Source: Catellatospora coxensis (lineage in GTDB: Bacteria; Actinomycetota; Actinomycetes; Mycobacteriales; Micromonosporaceae). From it: a stretch of 37,795 nt of DNA. This document shows positions 1 to 8,495 of the stretch, piece by piece (position 1 is the first letter of the stretch; each line of letters begins with the position of its first letter). The notes under the pieces are model-generated. The model was given only the letters and a program-made list of their open reading frames with translations, was not told where the DNA came from and did no database searches. The stretch covers positions 1-37,795 of the forward strand of contig NZ_BONI01000085.1 in NCBI RefSeq assembly GCF_016862635.1, read 5' to 3'. A program made the translations under genes and the position numbers.

Positions 1-43
1 GCCCTCAGACAGTGTCTGAGGGCGCGACTCTTTAAGAGTTGCG
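1..43. repeat. Nested palindromic element, left part cut by window edge
   Basis: A perfect 10-bp stem with a 3-nt loop (1-10 and 14-23) is followed by GACTCTTTAAGAGTTGC. The same tail follows the hairpin at 26741-26767, where a matching left arm is also visible. I infer that the left outer arm here lies just outside the window. The G-rich sequence after it (44-85) also resembles the flank of the second copy. It could act as a terminator for an unseen gene. Confidence 0.6.
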
Positions 44-91
44 GCGCGGGAGGGGCCGGAGGGCGGCGGGGTCGGGAGGATGGGGGCAGCG

Positions 92-128
92 CTTCGGGCC
101 CGCTGTCCGGAGGACAGCGGGCCCGAAG
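92..128 (-). terminator. Hairpin closing the cvn operon
   Basis: A perfect 17-bp inverted repeat (92-108 and 112-128) with a 3-nt loop GGA lies 13 bp beyond the cvnD stop codon. It has no clear U-tract, as is common for actinobacterial terminators. Confidence 0.75.
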
Positions 129-141
129 GGTGCTTGCTATG

Positions 142-738
142 TCAGGCGGAGACGCCGGTGCGGGTGCGCCGCATCGAGAGCACGTACTCCACCAGCGAGA
201 TAAGGACCTGCTTGGTCGACTCGCGGTTGCGCGCGTCGCAGCTGACCACCGGCACGTCCTGGGAGATCGCGAGCGCGTCGCGAACGTCCTGGGCGTTGTG
301 GTACTGCTGCCCGTCGAACTGGTTGATCGCGATCAGGTAGGGCAGCTTGCGGTGTTCGAAGAAGTCGATCGCCGCGAAGCAGTCCGCCAACCTGCGCGTG
401 TCCACCATGACCACCGCGCCGATCGCGCCCCGCACGAGCTCGTCCCACATGAACCAGAACCGGGTCTGGCCAGGCGTGCCGAACAGGTACAGGATCAGGT
501 CGCGATCGATGGAGATACGGCCGAAGTCCATGGCCACCGTGGTGGTGGTCTTGTTGGGAACCGAGCGCGTGTCGTCCACGCCGACGCCGGCCGAAGTCAT
601 AATCGCTTCAGTGGTCAGCGGCGTGATCTCCGAAACGGACCCAACCAGCGTCGTCTTACCGACGCCGAAGCCGCCGGCGATGACAATCTTCGCCGATGTC
701 ACCCGACCGCCAGGCTGTTGCCCCGGGCGGTGTGACAT
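142..738 (-). CDS. cvnD: Conservon small GTPase, CvnD-type
   Basis: A 198-residue Ras-like GTP-binding protein, the fourth member of the actinobacterial conservon. Near residues 21-29 is the P-loop GGFGVGKTT; a G3-like GTPGQTRF and a G4-like NQFD follow. Family members are thought to work as membrane-associated G-protein-like switches with the sensor kinase, roadblock and DUF742 partners. I chose the ATG at 738 (MSHRPG), which leaves one base after the cvnC stop; a GTG at 759 would overlap cvnC. It is the last gene of the operon and is followed by a strong hairpin. The family assignment is firm; the signal it carries is unknown. Confidence 0.93.
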   Translation of the reverse strand: MSHRPGQQPGGRVTSAKIVIAGGFGVGKTTLVGSVSEITPLTTEAIMTSAGVGVDDTRSVPNKTTTTVAMDFGRISIDRDLILYLFGTPGQTRFWFMWDELVRGAIGAVVMVDTRRLADCFAAIDFFEHRKLPYLIAINQFDGQQYHNAQDVRDALAISQDVPVVSCDARNRESTKQVLISLVEYVLSMRRTRTGVSA

Positions 739-739
739 G

Positions 740-1117
740 TCAGAGCCTCCGAAGTCCACTGAGTACCCTCTCCAGCAGTTCAGTGCCTACCGCGTCGTTA
801 CTCTCAAACGACGTCGGCTCGTATACCGCGACCAGGCCGTCTGCCGCCATGTCCGCGATGAGGACACGGGCGACACCGAGCGGCAGCCGCATCCGTGCCG
901 CGATCTCCGCGAGCGACTGCACCTTGCCGTCGCAGAGGGACGCGATGTGTTGGTGTTCCCGCCCGTGGCCGCCGCGACCCGAGGTGCCGGCAGATCGACC
1001 GCGTACGGTCGTCTCCACCAGCGCCTCGATCGCGATCTCCAATCGCGGCCGGGTGCGGCCACGGGTCACGGCGTACGGCCGTACCAATGCGCCGGTCGGT
1101 TCTTCTCTGTCGGGCAT
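740..1117 (-). CDS. cvnC: DUF742 protein, CvnC-type
   Basis: A 125-residue DUF742 protein, third member of the conservon. It begins with the usual VRPYAVTRGRT-type stretch. It then carries a winged-helix-like region (SLAEIAARMRLPLGVARVLIADMAADGLV) that resembles a helix-turn-helix, although DNA binding has not been shown for most members. The ATG at 1117 gives a full-length family match. It lies 58 bp after cvnB and is directly followed by cvnD, so the four genes probably form one transcript. Its biochemical role is not known. Confidence 0.92.
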   Translation of the reverse strand: MPDREEPTGALVRPYAVTRGRTRPRLEIAIEALVETTVRGRSAGTSGRGGHGREHQHIASLCDGKVQSLAEIAARMRLPLGVARVLIADMAADGLVAVYEPTSFESNDAVGTELLERVLSGLRRL

Positions 1118-1175
1118 CGTCGCCGTTCACCCCCTTCCCCAGTGCCGTCCCCGGACCCTCCGGGACGGTTGTGCC

Positions 1176-1580
1176 TCAGCCCAGCACGCCTGCGGCGCTG
1201 CGCGGGGCCGGCGTGAGCGCGTCGCCCACCCGGTCCACGAGAAGCGCCATCTCGTACCCGACCTGGCCCACGTCGCAGCTCCGCGAAGCGAGAACCGCGA
1301 ACGACGAGCCGTCCGAGATGGACATCAGGAAAAGGAATCCGTTGTCCATCTCCACGACAGTCTGCAACACCGCGCCACCCTCGAAACAGCGGGCTGCGCC
1401 TTGCGTGAGGCTCACCAGACCGGACGAGATGGCAGCCAGCTGGTCGGCGCGGTCCCGGGGAAGATCCCGGGAGGCGGCGAGCAGTAGGCCGTCCGCGGAA
1501 ACCGCGACCGCATGGGCGACGCCCGGCACCCGGTCCGCGAAGTTGGCCAACAGCCAACCAAGATCCTGCGTAGTGGTCAT
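1176..1580 (-). CDS. cvnB: Roadblock/LC7 domain protein, CvnB-type
   Basis: A 134-residue single-domain roadblock/LC7 protein. The start [21 protein letters not shown], the ADGLLLAAS strand and the later [25 protein letters not shown] segment are typical of MglB/CvnB-like dimerising proteins, which act on or with small GTPases. The ATG overlaps the cvnA stop codon in an ATGA (1577-1580), which points to translational coupling. In the conservon it is expected to form a complex with CvnA, CvnC and CvnD at the membrane. Confidence 0.94.
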   Translation of the reverse strand: MTTTQDLGWLLANFADRVPGVAHAVAVSADGLLLAASRDLPRDRADQLAAISSGLVSLTQGAARCFEGGAVLQTVVEMDNGFLFLMSISDGSSFAVLASRSCDVGQVGYEMALLVDRVGDALTPAPRSAAGVLG

Positions 1581-4500
1581 GCCTCCTGCTCCTTGCCAGA
1601 CTGGCTTCCGGTCTCGGTGGAGCCCGGAATCACATCATCGTCCTTGTGCTGAGTGCGGCCTCGCTGCACCCCGCGGTGATAGGCGGAGAGCAGTCCGCGG
1701 ACGCCCTCCGGCGTACGGCGCTGCACGGTGGTAGCGCCCTTCTCCACACCGCCGGGGACCAGCTGTGCCATCGGGGTGCGCTTGGGCAGCCCAGCGGCCG
1801 TCGATTCCGAGGGTGGGGTGCTGTTGGCGATCGCGCTGGCAGCCGCCCAGCCGTCGTCCGCGGCCGTCTGCCAGCTCGGCCGGTAGGGTGCCGGCACCTC
1901 GTAGCCGGCGGCCTCGCGGCCAGACTGCGTACTCCCCATGCTCACGTCCCTGCTCGGCAGGTCGGAAGCTCCCGCCGCTGTGCTGCTGACCTTCGGTGCA
2001 CCGTTGCTCCCGTGCCCGTTGCGGTCAACGGCAGGGAACTGTGCGGTGATCGTAGTGTCTTGGGGGACGTTCGCGGGAGGGGCAGTTTTCTCGCTCTGAG
2101 CTGGCGTATCGACTGCCGTACGCCGCGTGCTGAACCAGGCCGACTCCAGCTCCCGGAAGATCGGCAGTTCCATGGTCTCGTCCGCGAACGGGACCCGGGT
2201 GTCGACGACCGGGTACTCGGCCGGAACGCGCGGCATCTCTGCCGTCATGTCCGGCATGACCGGGCTCTCGTCACGGCTCACCGGCGGCCAGGTCGGCGGC
2301 GCCGCGGACGCGGGAACGTCCACCGGAGCCGCTGAGACGGGCGCTGCCGAGACCGGGACCGCGGAGACCGGGACGGCCGAGATCGGCATTCCGGGGCTCG
2401 CGTACGGGCTGCTCGGCGCCTGCGTCGGCGGCACCGCCGGCCCGGCCCAGCTCTGCTGGTTCCAGGACGGGTTGGCGCGCTCCTCCACGGGCGACGACGG
2501 CTGCCGCGGGATCTGCGGCTGGTTGAACGCATCCGGACGCTCGGCCTCGGCCGGCACCCGCCGCTGCGGCAGTGCCTCGCCGTTGCTGCGGCGGGACGCA
2601 TCCGAGCCGTTGACGCCGGTCAGGTCGGACCACGCCGGCATGCCGGCCCGCGAGGGCGGCGTGGTGGCGGGGAACTCCGGCGCCGGCGGCGCGGGCGGGG
2701 CGTCGAAGAGCCGACCGCCGCTGCCGCCGTTGACCGGGCGACCGGCGGGAGCACCTGAGCCCGACTCCAGCGCCAGCGGCGCGAAGGAGGACGAGCGCTG
2801 CGCGGGGGGCGCTGCCGGAGGCTGCTGACGCATGTTGGGAGCCGGGGCGAAGCCGGGCAGCTCCCGCGGCGCCGCGGGCGCGGCGCGCCCACCGGCCAGT
2901 GCACGGGGCACCAGGACCGCGGTCGGCAGCGTGACGTCGGCGATGATGCCCCGGTCGGCCGAGAGCCGCAGCTCCGTCTTGACCCCGTGCCGCGCGGCGA
3001 GCCGCGCGACCACGACCAGGCCCATCATCCGGGAGACCGCCACGTCCACCTGCGGCGGGCTGGCCAGCTTCTCGTTGATCTCGTTGAGCATGTCCGGCGA
3101 GATGCCGATGCCGTGGTCCTCGACGTACAGCACGGCGCGGTCGCCGACCCGGCGCGCCTCGACCATGACGGTCGAATCCGGCGGGGAGAACGCGGTCGCG
3201 TTGTCGAAGAGCTCGGCGATGAGGTGCACCAGGTCGTTGACCGCGTGCGCGGCGACCTCGATGTCACGGTCGATGACCCCGAACTCGATCCGGGTGTAGT
3301 GCTCGACCTCGGACTGGGCGGCACGGAGCACGTCCAGCAGGGCCGCGGGCTCGCGCTGCACACGGGTGGAGTCGGCGCCGGCGAGCACCAGGAGGTTCTC
3401 GTCGTTCCGGCGCATTCGGGTGGCGAGGTGGTCCAGCTGGAAGAGCTCGGCCAGCCGGTCCGGGTCCTCCTCACCGCGCTCGAGGCGGTCCAGGTGACCG
3501 ATGAGCCGGTCGACCAGGATCTGCGAGCGGCGGGCGAGGTTGACGAACATCGTCGCGACGGACGACCGCAGTGCGGCCTGCTCGGCGGCGGTGCGGACCG
3601 CCTCCAGGTGGACCGCGTTGAACGCCTCGGTCACCTGCCCGAACTCGTCCTTGCTGCGCACCGGCAGCGGCTCGGCGATCTGGTTGGCCACCTGCACCGG
3701 CGACAGCTGTGAGGACAGCGCCGGGTCGCGCAGTCGGGCCACCGCCTGCGGCAGGCCGTACTGGGCGATGCTGAGCGCGCCGTGGCGCAGTTCACGCAGC
3801 GACCGCGCCATCGAGCGGGCCACGAGCCAGGCGAAGAGGATCGCCAGCAGCAGCATGCCCAGCAGCAGACCGGTCTGCACGAGCACCTGCTGGGTGACCT
3901 CGTCACGCAGATCGCTCGCCGTGACCTCGACGTCGGAGTCCAGCTGCGCCTCGACCTTGCGGAGCACGCCGCCGTGGTCGCGCATGCTCTGGTCCCACTC
4001 GGCCGCGGAGAAGTTCAGCGAGCTGAGCGACTCGCCCAGCAGCGCCTCGATGTCGGCCTGGAACTTCGACGACTTGCGCAGCGTCGGGCCGGTCACCTGG
4101 CTGTTGAACAGGTCCATGTCCGCGTCGCTGGCGACCGATTCGAAGGCGTCGCGCGCCTGCTCCTGGCCGGTCAGCGTGGCGATGAAGTCCTTGCGCAGAC
4201 CGGTGTTCAGGCCGCCGAGCGCGTACGCCCGGTGCACGATGACGCGCTCCTGGGAGAGGAACTCCTTGTAGGTCGCGATCGCGCTGGCCGCGCGCAGGCC
4301 GTCACCGAGCTCGCCGCCACCGGCGATCTGGGCGGCGCTGTCACGGATCTGCAGCAGGTAGTCGATGATCACCTGGTAGCGCATGGCCGCGTCGGACTGC
4401 TTGATCTTGCGTTCCTTCACCTGCTCCCGCACCGAGGGCAGGCTGGAAAGGCCCGCGTCGATCTGCACGAGCAGGTCCCGGAGGTTGTCGTCGACGTCGA

Positions 4501-4870
4501 CCAGCGCGCCGCGCTGCTGCGAGTACGGCTTCTTGGCCTCGTCGACCAGCTTGCCGGAGTTCTCGTAGGAAGCCGGCGGGACGGTCGTCGTGCCGAGCAG
4601 CATCACACCTGCCGCACGCTCGTTCTGGAGGTTGTCGACGAGTGCGCCCGACTCCTTCACCAACACGGAGAGGATCCGTGTGCGGTCGGCGCCGGTCGCT
4701 GTGTCGAGGTTGTCCAACAGACCGTTGGTACCAACGACGATCGTGGCCAAGGTCGGAACGATCATGATCAGGCCCAGCTTGGACCAGATCGGCATGTCCC
4801 GGAGCCGGCTCACTGGCCGTCGGAGACGCGAAAGGACCGCGTTGTTCTGCGTTCCTGGCCGCTTGCTCAC
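1577..4870 (-). CDS. cvnA: Nitrate/nitrite-sensor-type histidine kinase-like protein, CvnA
   Basis: A 1097-residue membrane protein heading the conservon. It has a first membrane segment near residues 33-52, an extracytoplasmic NIT (nitrate- and nitrite-sensing) type helical domain to about 320, a second membrane segment near 327-350, and a HAMP-like linker. A GHKL ATPase domain follows, with the N-box [12 protein letters not shown] near 557 and DHGIGIS near 587. [11 protein letters not shown] motif holds the only obvious candidate phospho-His. The last ~430 residues are Pro/Ala/Ser-rich and probably disordered, with short repeats. I chose the GTG at 4870 because AGGAGGGCGG lies just upstream; the frame is open to 4957. 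No response regulator gene is adjacent, as is usual for conservons. Confidence 0.93.
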   Translation of the reverse strand: MSKRPGTQNNAVLSRLRRPVSRLRDMPIWSKLGLIMIVPTLATIVVGTNGLLDNLDTATGADRTRILSVLVKESGALVDNLQNERAAGVMLLGTTTVPPASYENSGKLVDEAKKPYSQQRGALVDVDDNLRDLLVQIDAGLSSLPSVREQVKERKIKQSDAAMRYQVIIDYLLQIRDSAAQIAGGGELGDGLRAASAIATYKEFLSQERVIVHRAYALGGLNTGLRKDFIATLTGQEQARDAFESVASDADMDLFNSQVTGPTLRKSSKFQADIEALLGESLSSLNFSAAEWDQSMRDHGGVLRKVEAQLDSDVEVTASDLRDEVTQQVLVQTGLLLGMLLLAILFAWLVARSMARSLRELRHGALSIAQYGLPQAVARLRDPALSSQLSPVQVANQIAEPLPVRSKDEFGQVTEAFNAVHLEAVRTAAEQAALRSSVATMFVNLARRSQILVDRLIGHLDRLERGEEDPDRLAELFQLDHLATRMRRNDENLLVLAGADSTRVQREPAALLDVLRAAQSEVEHYTRIEFGVIDRDIEVAAHAVNDLVHLIAELFDNATAFSPPDSTVMVEARRVGDRAVLYVEDHGIGISPDMLNEINEKLASPPQVDVAVSRMMGLVVVARLAARHGVKTELRLSADRGIIADVTLPTAVLVPRALAGGRAAPAAPRELPGFAPAPNMRQQPPAAPPAQRSSSFAPLALESGSGAPAGRPVNGGSGGRLFDAPPAPPAPEFPATTPPSRAGMPAWSDLTGVNGSDASRRSNGEALPQRRVPAEAERPDAFNQPQIPRQPSSPVEERANPSWNQQSWAGPAVPPTQAPSSPYASPGMPISAVPVSAVPVSAAPVSAAPVDVPASAAPPTWPPVSRDESPVMPDMTAEMPRVPAEYPVVDTRVPFADETMELPIFRELESAWFSTRRTAVDTPAQSEKTAPPANVPQDTTITAQFPAVDRNGHGSNGAPKVSSTAAGASDLPSRDVSMGSTQSGREAAGYEVPAPYRPSWQTAADDGWAAASAIANSTPPSESTAAGLPKRTPMAQLVPGGVEKGATTVQRRTPEGVRGLLSAYHRGVQRGRTQHKDDDVIPGSTETGSQSGKEQEA
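2328..2387 (-). repeat. Four tandem 15-bp units inside cvnA
   Basis: Four adjacent 15-bp units in the disordered tail of cvnA encode variants of the pentapeptide [10 protein letters not shown]. The units have diverged mainly at synonymous or Ala/Val-switching positions. This suggests a slippage-prone length polymorphism. Confidence 0.8.
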
Positions 4871-5104
4871 GTCACCGCCCTCCTGTCGGTACCACCATCG
4901 AGATCCGCGAAAGCGCGGATGGCGCGGGGGTCGCGCCGGGCACCGTACACAGTCCATCCCGGCGAGCTAGGGACGGACCCCCGAGATTCCATCACGCCCG
5001 GTGAAAAGAGGAAAGCCCAGGCTGCCTGGAATCCGACACCGGATGGGATGCTCATGCAGGCTACCCGCACAGTTCAGCCCGCAGTTTCCTTGGAGTCACG
5101 CACG

Positions 5105-5716
5105 GTGAGTGTCCAAAGCGCCCGAGTTATCCTTCTTGCCGGCCCTTCCGGATCGGGCAAGTCGTACGTAGCGCGCCAGACCGGACTTCCGGTCCTGTGC
5201 CTTGATGATTTTTACAAGGAAGGGGCCGACCCGACACTCCCCCGAGTGAATGAGATGGTCGACTGGGAGTCCCCTTTTTCCTGGGACCTGGACGCGGCTA
5301 TGACGGCGGTCACACAATTGGCCGAGACGGGCCACACCCAGGTGCCCGTGTACGACATCGGCCTCAGTGCCCGGATCGGGGAGCGGCCGTTCCAGCTGGC
5401 GGGCGCGCCCCTGTTCATCGCCGAGGGGATCTTCGCCGCGGAGATGGTCGGCGCCTGCATGCGGGCGGGCGTGCTCGCGGACGCGCTCGCCCTGCACCGC
5501 CCGCGCACCGTCACCTTCGCCCGGCGGCTGGTCCGCGACCTGGCCGAGAACCGCAAGCCGCCCATGGTGCTCGTGCGCCGCGGCCTGCGCCTGTGGCGGG
5601 AGGACGCTCAGGTCCTGGGCCGGCAGTGCGAGCTGGGCTGCCGGCCCACCACCGCCGCGGCGCTGCACCGCCGCGCGCGGCTGCTGGTCACAGCAGCTTC
5701 GCGTAAGCCGGTTTGA
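5105..5716 (+). CDS. Uridine kinase-like P-loop kinase
   Basis: A 203-residue P-loop protein with Walker A GPSGSGKS at residues ~12-19, then [15 protein letters not shown], the DDFY motif of uridine kinases and phosphoribulokinase-like enzymes. An acidic WDLDA region and a [11 protein letters not shown] strand follow. It probably phosphorylates uridine or cytidine, which fits the surrounding nucleoside salvage genes, but the substrate is inferred. I chose the GTG at 5105, with TTGGAG nine bases upstream. It is divergent from cvnA across a 234-bp spacer, and its last 29 bp overlap the 3' end of the convergent adenosine deaminase gene. Confidence 0.82.
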   Translation: MSVQSARVILLAGPSGSGKSYVARQTGLPVLCLDDFYKEGADPTLPRVNEMVDWESPFSWDLDAAMTAVTQLAETGHTQVPVYDIGLSARIGERPFQLAGAPLFIAEGIFAAEMVGACMRAGVLADALALHRPRTVTFARRLVRDLAENRKPPMVLVRRGLRLWREDAQVLGRQCELGCRPTTAAALHRRARLLVTAASRKPV

Positions 5717-6755
5717 TCACCTCGTTGATGATTGTCAGCCGCTCGTCGAACGGGATGAACGCGCTCTTCATGGCGTTGATGGTGAACCACTGCAGCTCCG
5801 CCCAGCCCCAGCCGAACGCCTCCACCAGCAGCGCCATCTCCCGCGACATCGAGGTGCCGCTCATCAGCCGGTTATCGGTGTTGACCGTCACCCGGAAGCG
5901 CAGGTCGCGCAGCAGCCCGATCGGGTGCTCGGCGATCGAGGCGGCGGCCCCGGTCTGCACGTTCGACGACGGGCACAGCTCCAGCGGGATCCGCTTGTCC
6001 CGGACGTACCCGGCGAGCCGGCCCAGCTTGCCGGTGCCCGGCTCGATGTCGTCGACGATGCGCACGCCGTGACCCAGCCGGTCCGCGCCGCACCACTGCA
6101 GCGCCTGCCAGATCGAGGGCAGCCCGAACGCCTCGCCCGCGTGGATGGTGAAGTGGAAGTTCTCCCGCTGGAGGTACTCGAACGCGTCCAGGTGCCGGGT
6201 GGGCGGGTAGCCCGCCTCCGCACCGGCGATGTCGAAGCCGACCACCCCCGCGTCCCGGTACGCCGTGGACAGCTCGGCGATCTCCATCGAGCGGGCGGCG
6301 TGCCGCATCGCCGTGAGCAGCGTGCCGATCCGGATCGGGGTGCCCGCCGCGGCCGCCTGCTCGCTGCCCTCGGCGAACCCGGCCAGCACCGCCTCCACCA
6401 CCTCCGGCAGCGTCAGCCCGGCGGTCAGGTGCTGCTCGGGCGCGTACCGCACCTCGGCGTACACCACGCCGTCGGCGGCCAGGTCCAGCGCGCACTCGCG
6501 GGCCACCCGGCGCAGCGCGGGCGCGGTCTGCATGACCGCCACCGTGTGCGAGAAGGTCTCCAGGTAGCGCTCCAGCGAGCCGCTGTCGGCCGCCGAGACG
6601 AACCACTCGCCCAGCTCCCCCGGATCGGTGGCGGGCAGCTCGTGCCCGATCTCGGCGGCCAGCTCGACGATGGTGGCCGGGCGCAGGCCGCCGTCGAGGT
6701 GGTCGTGCAGCAGTGCCTTGGGCGCCTTCACGATCTCGTCATAGGTCGGAGTCAC
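5688..6755 (-). CDS. add: Adenosine deaminase
   Basis: A 355-residue zinc-dependent adenosine deaminase that converts (deoxy)adenosine to (deoxy)inosine in the cytoplasm. Metal and catalytic motifs are in order: [12 protein letters not shown] near the N-terminus, [25 protein letters not shown] and VNTDNRL. The GTG at 6755 gives the usual actinobacterial start ([23 protein letters not shown]); the frame is open to 6887, and GTGs at 6761 and 6782 are alternatives. TATCTT lies seven bases upstream of 6755, so the transcript may be leaderless. It is divergent from the rRNA methyltransferase gene, and its 3' end overlaps the uridine kinase-like gene. Confidence 0.93.
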   Translation of the reverse strand: MTPTYDEIVKAPKALLHDHLDGGLRPATIVELAAEIGHELPATDPGELGEWFVSAADSGSLERYLETFSHTVAVMQTAPALRRVARECALDLAADGVVYAEVRYAPEQHLTAGLTLPEVVEAVLAGFAEGSEQAAAAGTPIRIGTLLTAMRHAARSMEIAELSTAYRDAGVVGFDIAGAEAGYPPTRHLDAFEYLQRENFHFTIHAGEAFGLPSIWQALQWCGADRLGHGVRIVDDIEPGTGKLGRLAGYVRDKRIPLELCPSSNVQTGAAASIAEHPIGLLRDLRFRVTVNTDNRLMSGTSMSREMALLVEAFGWGWAELQWFTINAMKSAFIPFDERLTIINEVIKPAYAKLL

Positions 6756-6774
6756 ATGCACCAAGATATTCGGT

Positions 6775-7698
6775 GTGCTCACGGCCGAGATGACTGACGC
6801 GCTGCGCTGCCCCGTCTGCGCGGGCGCGCTCTCCCGCACCCCCACCACCCTGCGCTGCCCGAACAACCACTCGTACGACCTGAACAAGCACGGCTACGTC
6901 ACCCTCGGCACCGGCCGCAAGCTCCCCGAGGGCGACACCCCCGCCATGGTCGCCGCCCGCACCGCCTTCCTCGCCACCCCCGCCTACCTCCCCCTCACCA
7001 CCACCCTCACCCACCTGGTTGATCATGAACTTGTGGCACGGCTCGACGGCGTGTCGGCGCCACAACTTCATGATCATCTATCGGCGGCCGGTGATCAGCC
7101 GCACGGGGTCGCCGGAACGGGCGGGCAGGAGCGGACCGGCGGGCGACCGCTGGTGGTGGACCTCGGCGCGGGTACGGGGCACTACCTGGCGGCGGTGCTC
7201 GACGGCTCGGCCCGCGCGGAGGGGCTGGCGTTCGACGTGAGCAAGGCGGCGCTGCGGCGGGCCGCGAAGGCGCACCCGCGGGCCGGGGCGGTGCTGGCCG
7301 ACACCTGGGGCGCCCTGCCGCTCGCCGACGACAGCGTGGACGTGCTGCTCAACGTGTTCGCGCCGCGCAACGGCGCGCAGATGCGCCGGGTCCTGAAACC
7401 CGGCGGCCTGCTGATCGTGGTCACCCCGACCGAACGGCACCTCGCGGAACTGCGCGAACAGCTGGGTCTGCTGAGCGTCGACCCGTCCAAAGCCGAACGG
7501 CTCGCCGTCGAACTGCGCGACTTCACACTCGCCGACGAGCGCCTGCTGGAGTGGCCGCTGAACCTTACGGCCGCCGAGGCCGACGACCTCATTGCCATGG
7601 GGCCCAACGCCTTCCACGACCGGGCCCGCGCCACCGGGCCGGTGACCTGCACCGCATCCGTCCGACTCGGCCAGTACCGGCCCACACCGAGCAAGTAA
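6775..7698 (+). CDS. RlmA-type 23S rRNA (guanine-N1)-methyltransferase
   Basis: About 307 residues. The N-terminus has the RlmA zinc ribbon (CPVC...CPNNH), followed by the conserved [11 protein letters not shown] segment and [11 protein letters not shown]. The SAM-binding motif [30 protein letters not shown] and the VLKPGG motif follow. Family members methylate G745 (RlmA-I) or G748 (RlmA-II/TlrB) in helix 35 of 23S rRNA; I cannot say which. GTG 6775 and ATG 6790 are both possible starts. Between the AFL..YLPL region and the SAM motif there are about 35 more residues than in E. coli RlmA. Some 20 of them are encoded by a 61-bp palindromic repeat that recurs elsewhere in the window. Confidence 0.88.
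   Translation: MLTAEMTDALRCPVCAGALSRTPTTLRCPNNHSYDLNKHGYVTLGTGRKLPEGDTPAMVAARTAFLATPAYLPLTTTLTHLVDHELVARLDGVSAPQLHDHLSAAGDQPHGVAGTGGQERTGGRPLVVDLGAGTGHYLAAVLDGSARAEGLAFDVSKAALRRAAKAHPRAGAVLADTWGALPLADDSVDVLLNVFAPRNGAQMRRVLKPGGLLIVVTPTERHLAELREQLGLLSVDPSKAERLAVELRDFTLADERLLEWPLNLTAAEADDLIAMGPNAFHDRARATGPVTCTASVRLGQYRPTPSK
7018..7078 (+). repeat. 61-bp palindromic repeat, copy 1, inside a coding gene
   Basis: The arms TTGATCATGAACTTGTGG and CCACAACTTCATGATCA form an inverted repeat around a GC-rich centre. The reverse complement of 19608-19668 matches this copy at 57 of 61 positions. It is read in frame within the rRNA methyltransferase gene as a peptide beginning [13 protein letters not shown]. 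It resembles in concept the protein-coding palindromic elements known from Rickettsia. Confidence 0.9.
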
Positions 7699-7730
7699 AC
7701 CGCTCGCCCCGCCGACCACGCTGCGCCCGA

Positions 7731-7807
7731 AGATCGTTCGACTTGCCGGGCACCCGTGCGAATGCGCGTTCAAGATACGCACAGGTGCCCGGCAAGTCGG
7801 ATGATCT
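7731..7807. repeat. Long palindrome between convergent genes
   Basis: Two 30-bp arms (7731-7760 and 7778-7807) match at 27 of 30 positions around a 17-nt loop; the core is CGACTTGCCGGGCACC. It fills most of the gap between the convergent methyltransferase and DUF4272 genes, so it probably acts as a bidirectional terminator. The length and near-perfection suggest a dispersed repeat family; no second copy is seen in this window. Confidence 0.8.
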
Positions 7808-7813
7808 CGACGG

Positions 7814-8491
7814 TCAGACCGAGAGGTCGACCTCTTCCCAGCCGCCCGGCGGGTCGTGGAACTCGCCGAGGAAGACCGACGACCACTCCAGCGCCCAGCG
7901 GCGCTGGCCGATCGCGTTGGCGTTCAGCTCACCGGGCACCGGCAGCCCCTGGCGCTCCAGCTCCTGGAACGACCAGTCGAGGCAGTAGTGCAGGTCGAGC
8001 GCGGCCGCGACGACCGTGGGATCACGCGGCGCGGCCAGGATGCGGGCCTTCCAGGCGGTGAAGGTCTCGCCGCCGTGCAGGTCGGGCAGCGACTCCATCA
8101 GCCGCGGCGGCGTCAGCAGCGGGTCGAGTGTCTTGATGACGCCGAGCACCCAGCAGATCCCGGCGAGCGCGTCCAGGTGCAGCACGAAGGACTGCCGGTC
8201 GCCGAGCTCGTCGACGATCCAGGCCCACTCCGGCTCGGTCACGTCCGGGATGAGGGCGTTGGCGTCGAGCCACTTCTCGGCGTCCGCGGGCGGCATGCCG
8301 AAGACGCGCTCCAGCGCCACGTGCAGGATCGCCGCGCGGGCCTCCAGCTCGCCCGTGGGACGCAGCTCGACGGTGTCCCCCGGTTCCCATACCAGCGGGT
8401 AGGAGTCCGGGGGCAGCGGCACGCCCAGCCGCGTCAGCTCCTGGAAGCTGGCGGCACGCACGGCGAGGGGGTCCGGTGCGGGCAGTGCCAC
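7814..8491 (-). CDS. DUF4272-like protein in nucleoside operon
   Basis: A 225-residue soluble protein. The organisation resembles DUF4272 proteins: an FQELTRLGVPLPPDSYPLVW opening, an Ala-rich helix AAILHVALERVFGM, a central LDALAGICWVLGVI segment, and a terminal LHYCLDWSFQE...RRWALEWSSV segment. No catalytic motif is evident. The GTG at 8491 lies only 4 bases after the deoA stop, so it is probably translated with deoA as the last gene of the nucleoside operon. Its role is unknown; the context suggests a link to nucleoside use but does not prove it. Family assignment is from pattern memory. Confidence 0.75.
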   Translation of the reverse strand: MALPAPDPLAVRAASFQELTRLGVPLPPDSYPLVWEPGDTVELRPTGELEARAAILHVALERVFGMPPADAEKWLDANALIPDVTEPEWAWIVDELGDRQSFVLHLDALAGICWVLGVIKTLDPLLTPPRLMESLPDLHGGETFTAWKARILAAPRDPTVVAAALDLHYCLDWSFQELERQGLPVPGELNANAIGQRRWALEWSSVFLGEFHDPPGGWEEVDLSV

Positions 8492-8495
8492 GTGA

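Noticed and set aside
1-5000. cvnE-type cytochrome P450 as part of the conservon
   Set aside because: Some conservons include a P450 gene; none is present between cvnD and the window edge or upstream of cvnA.
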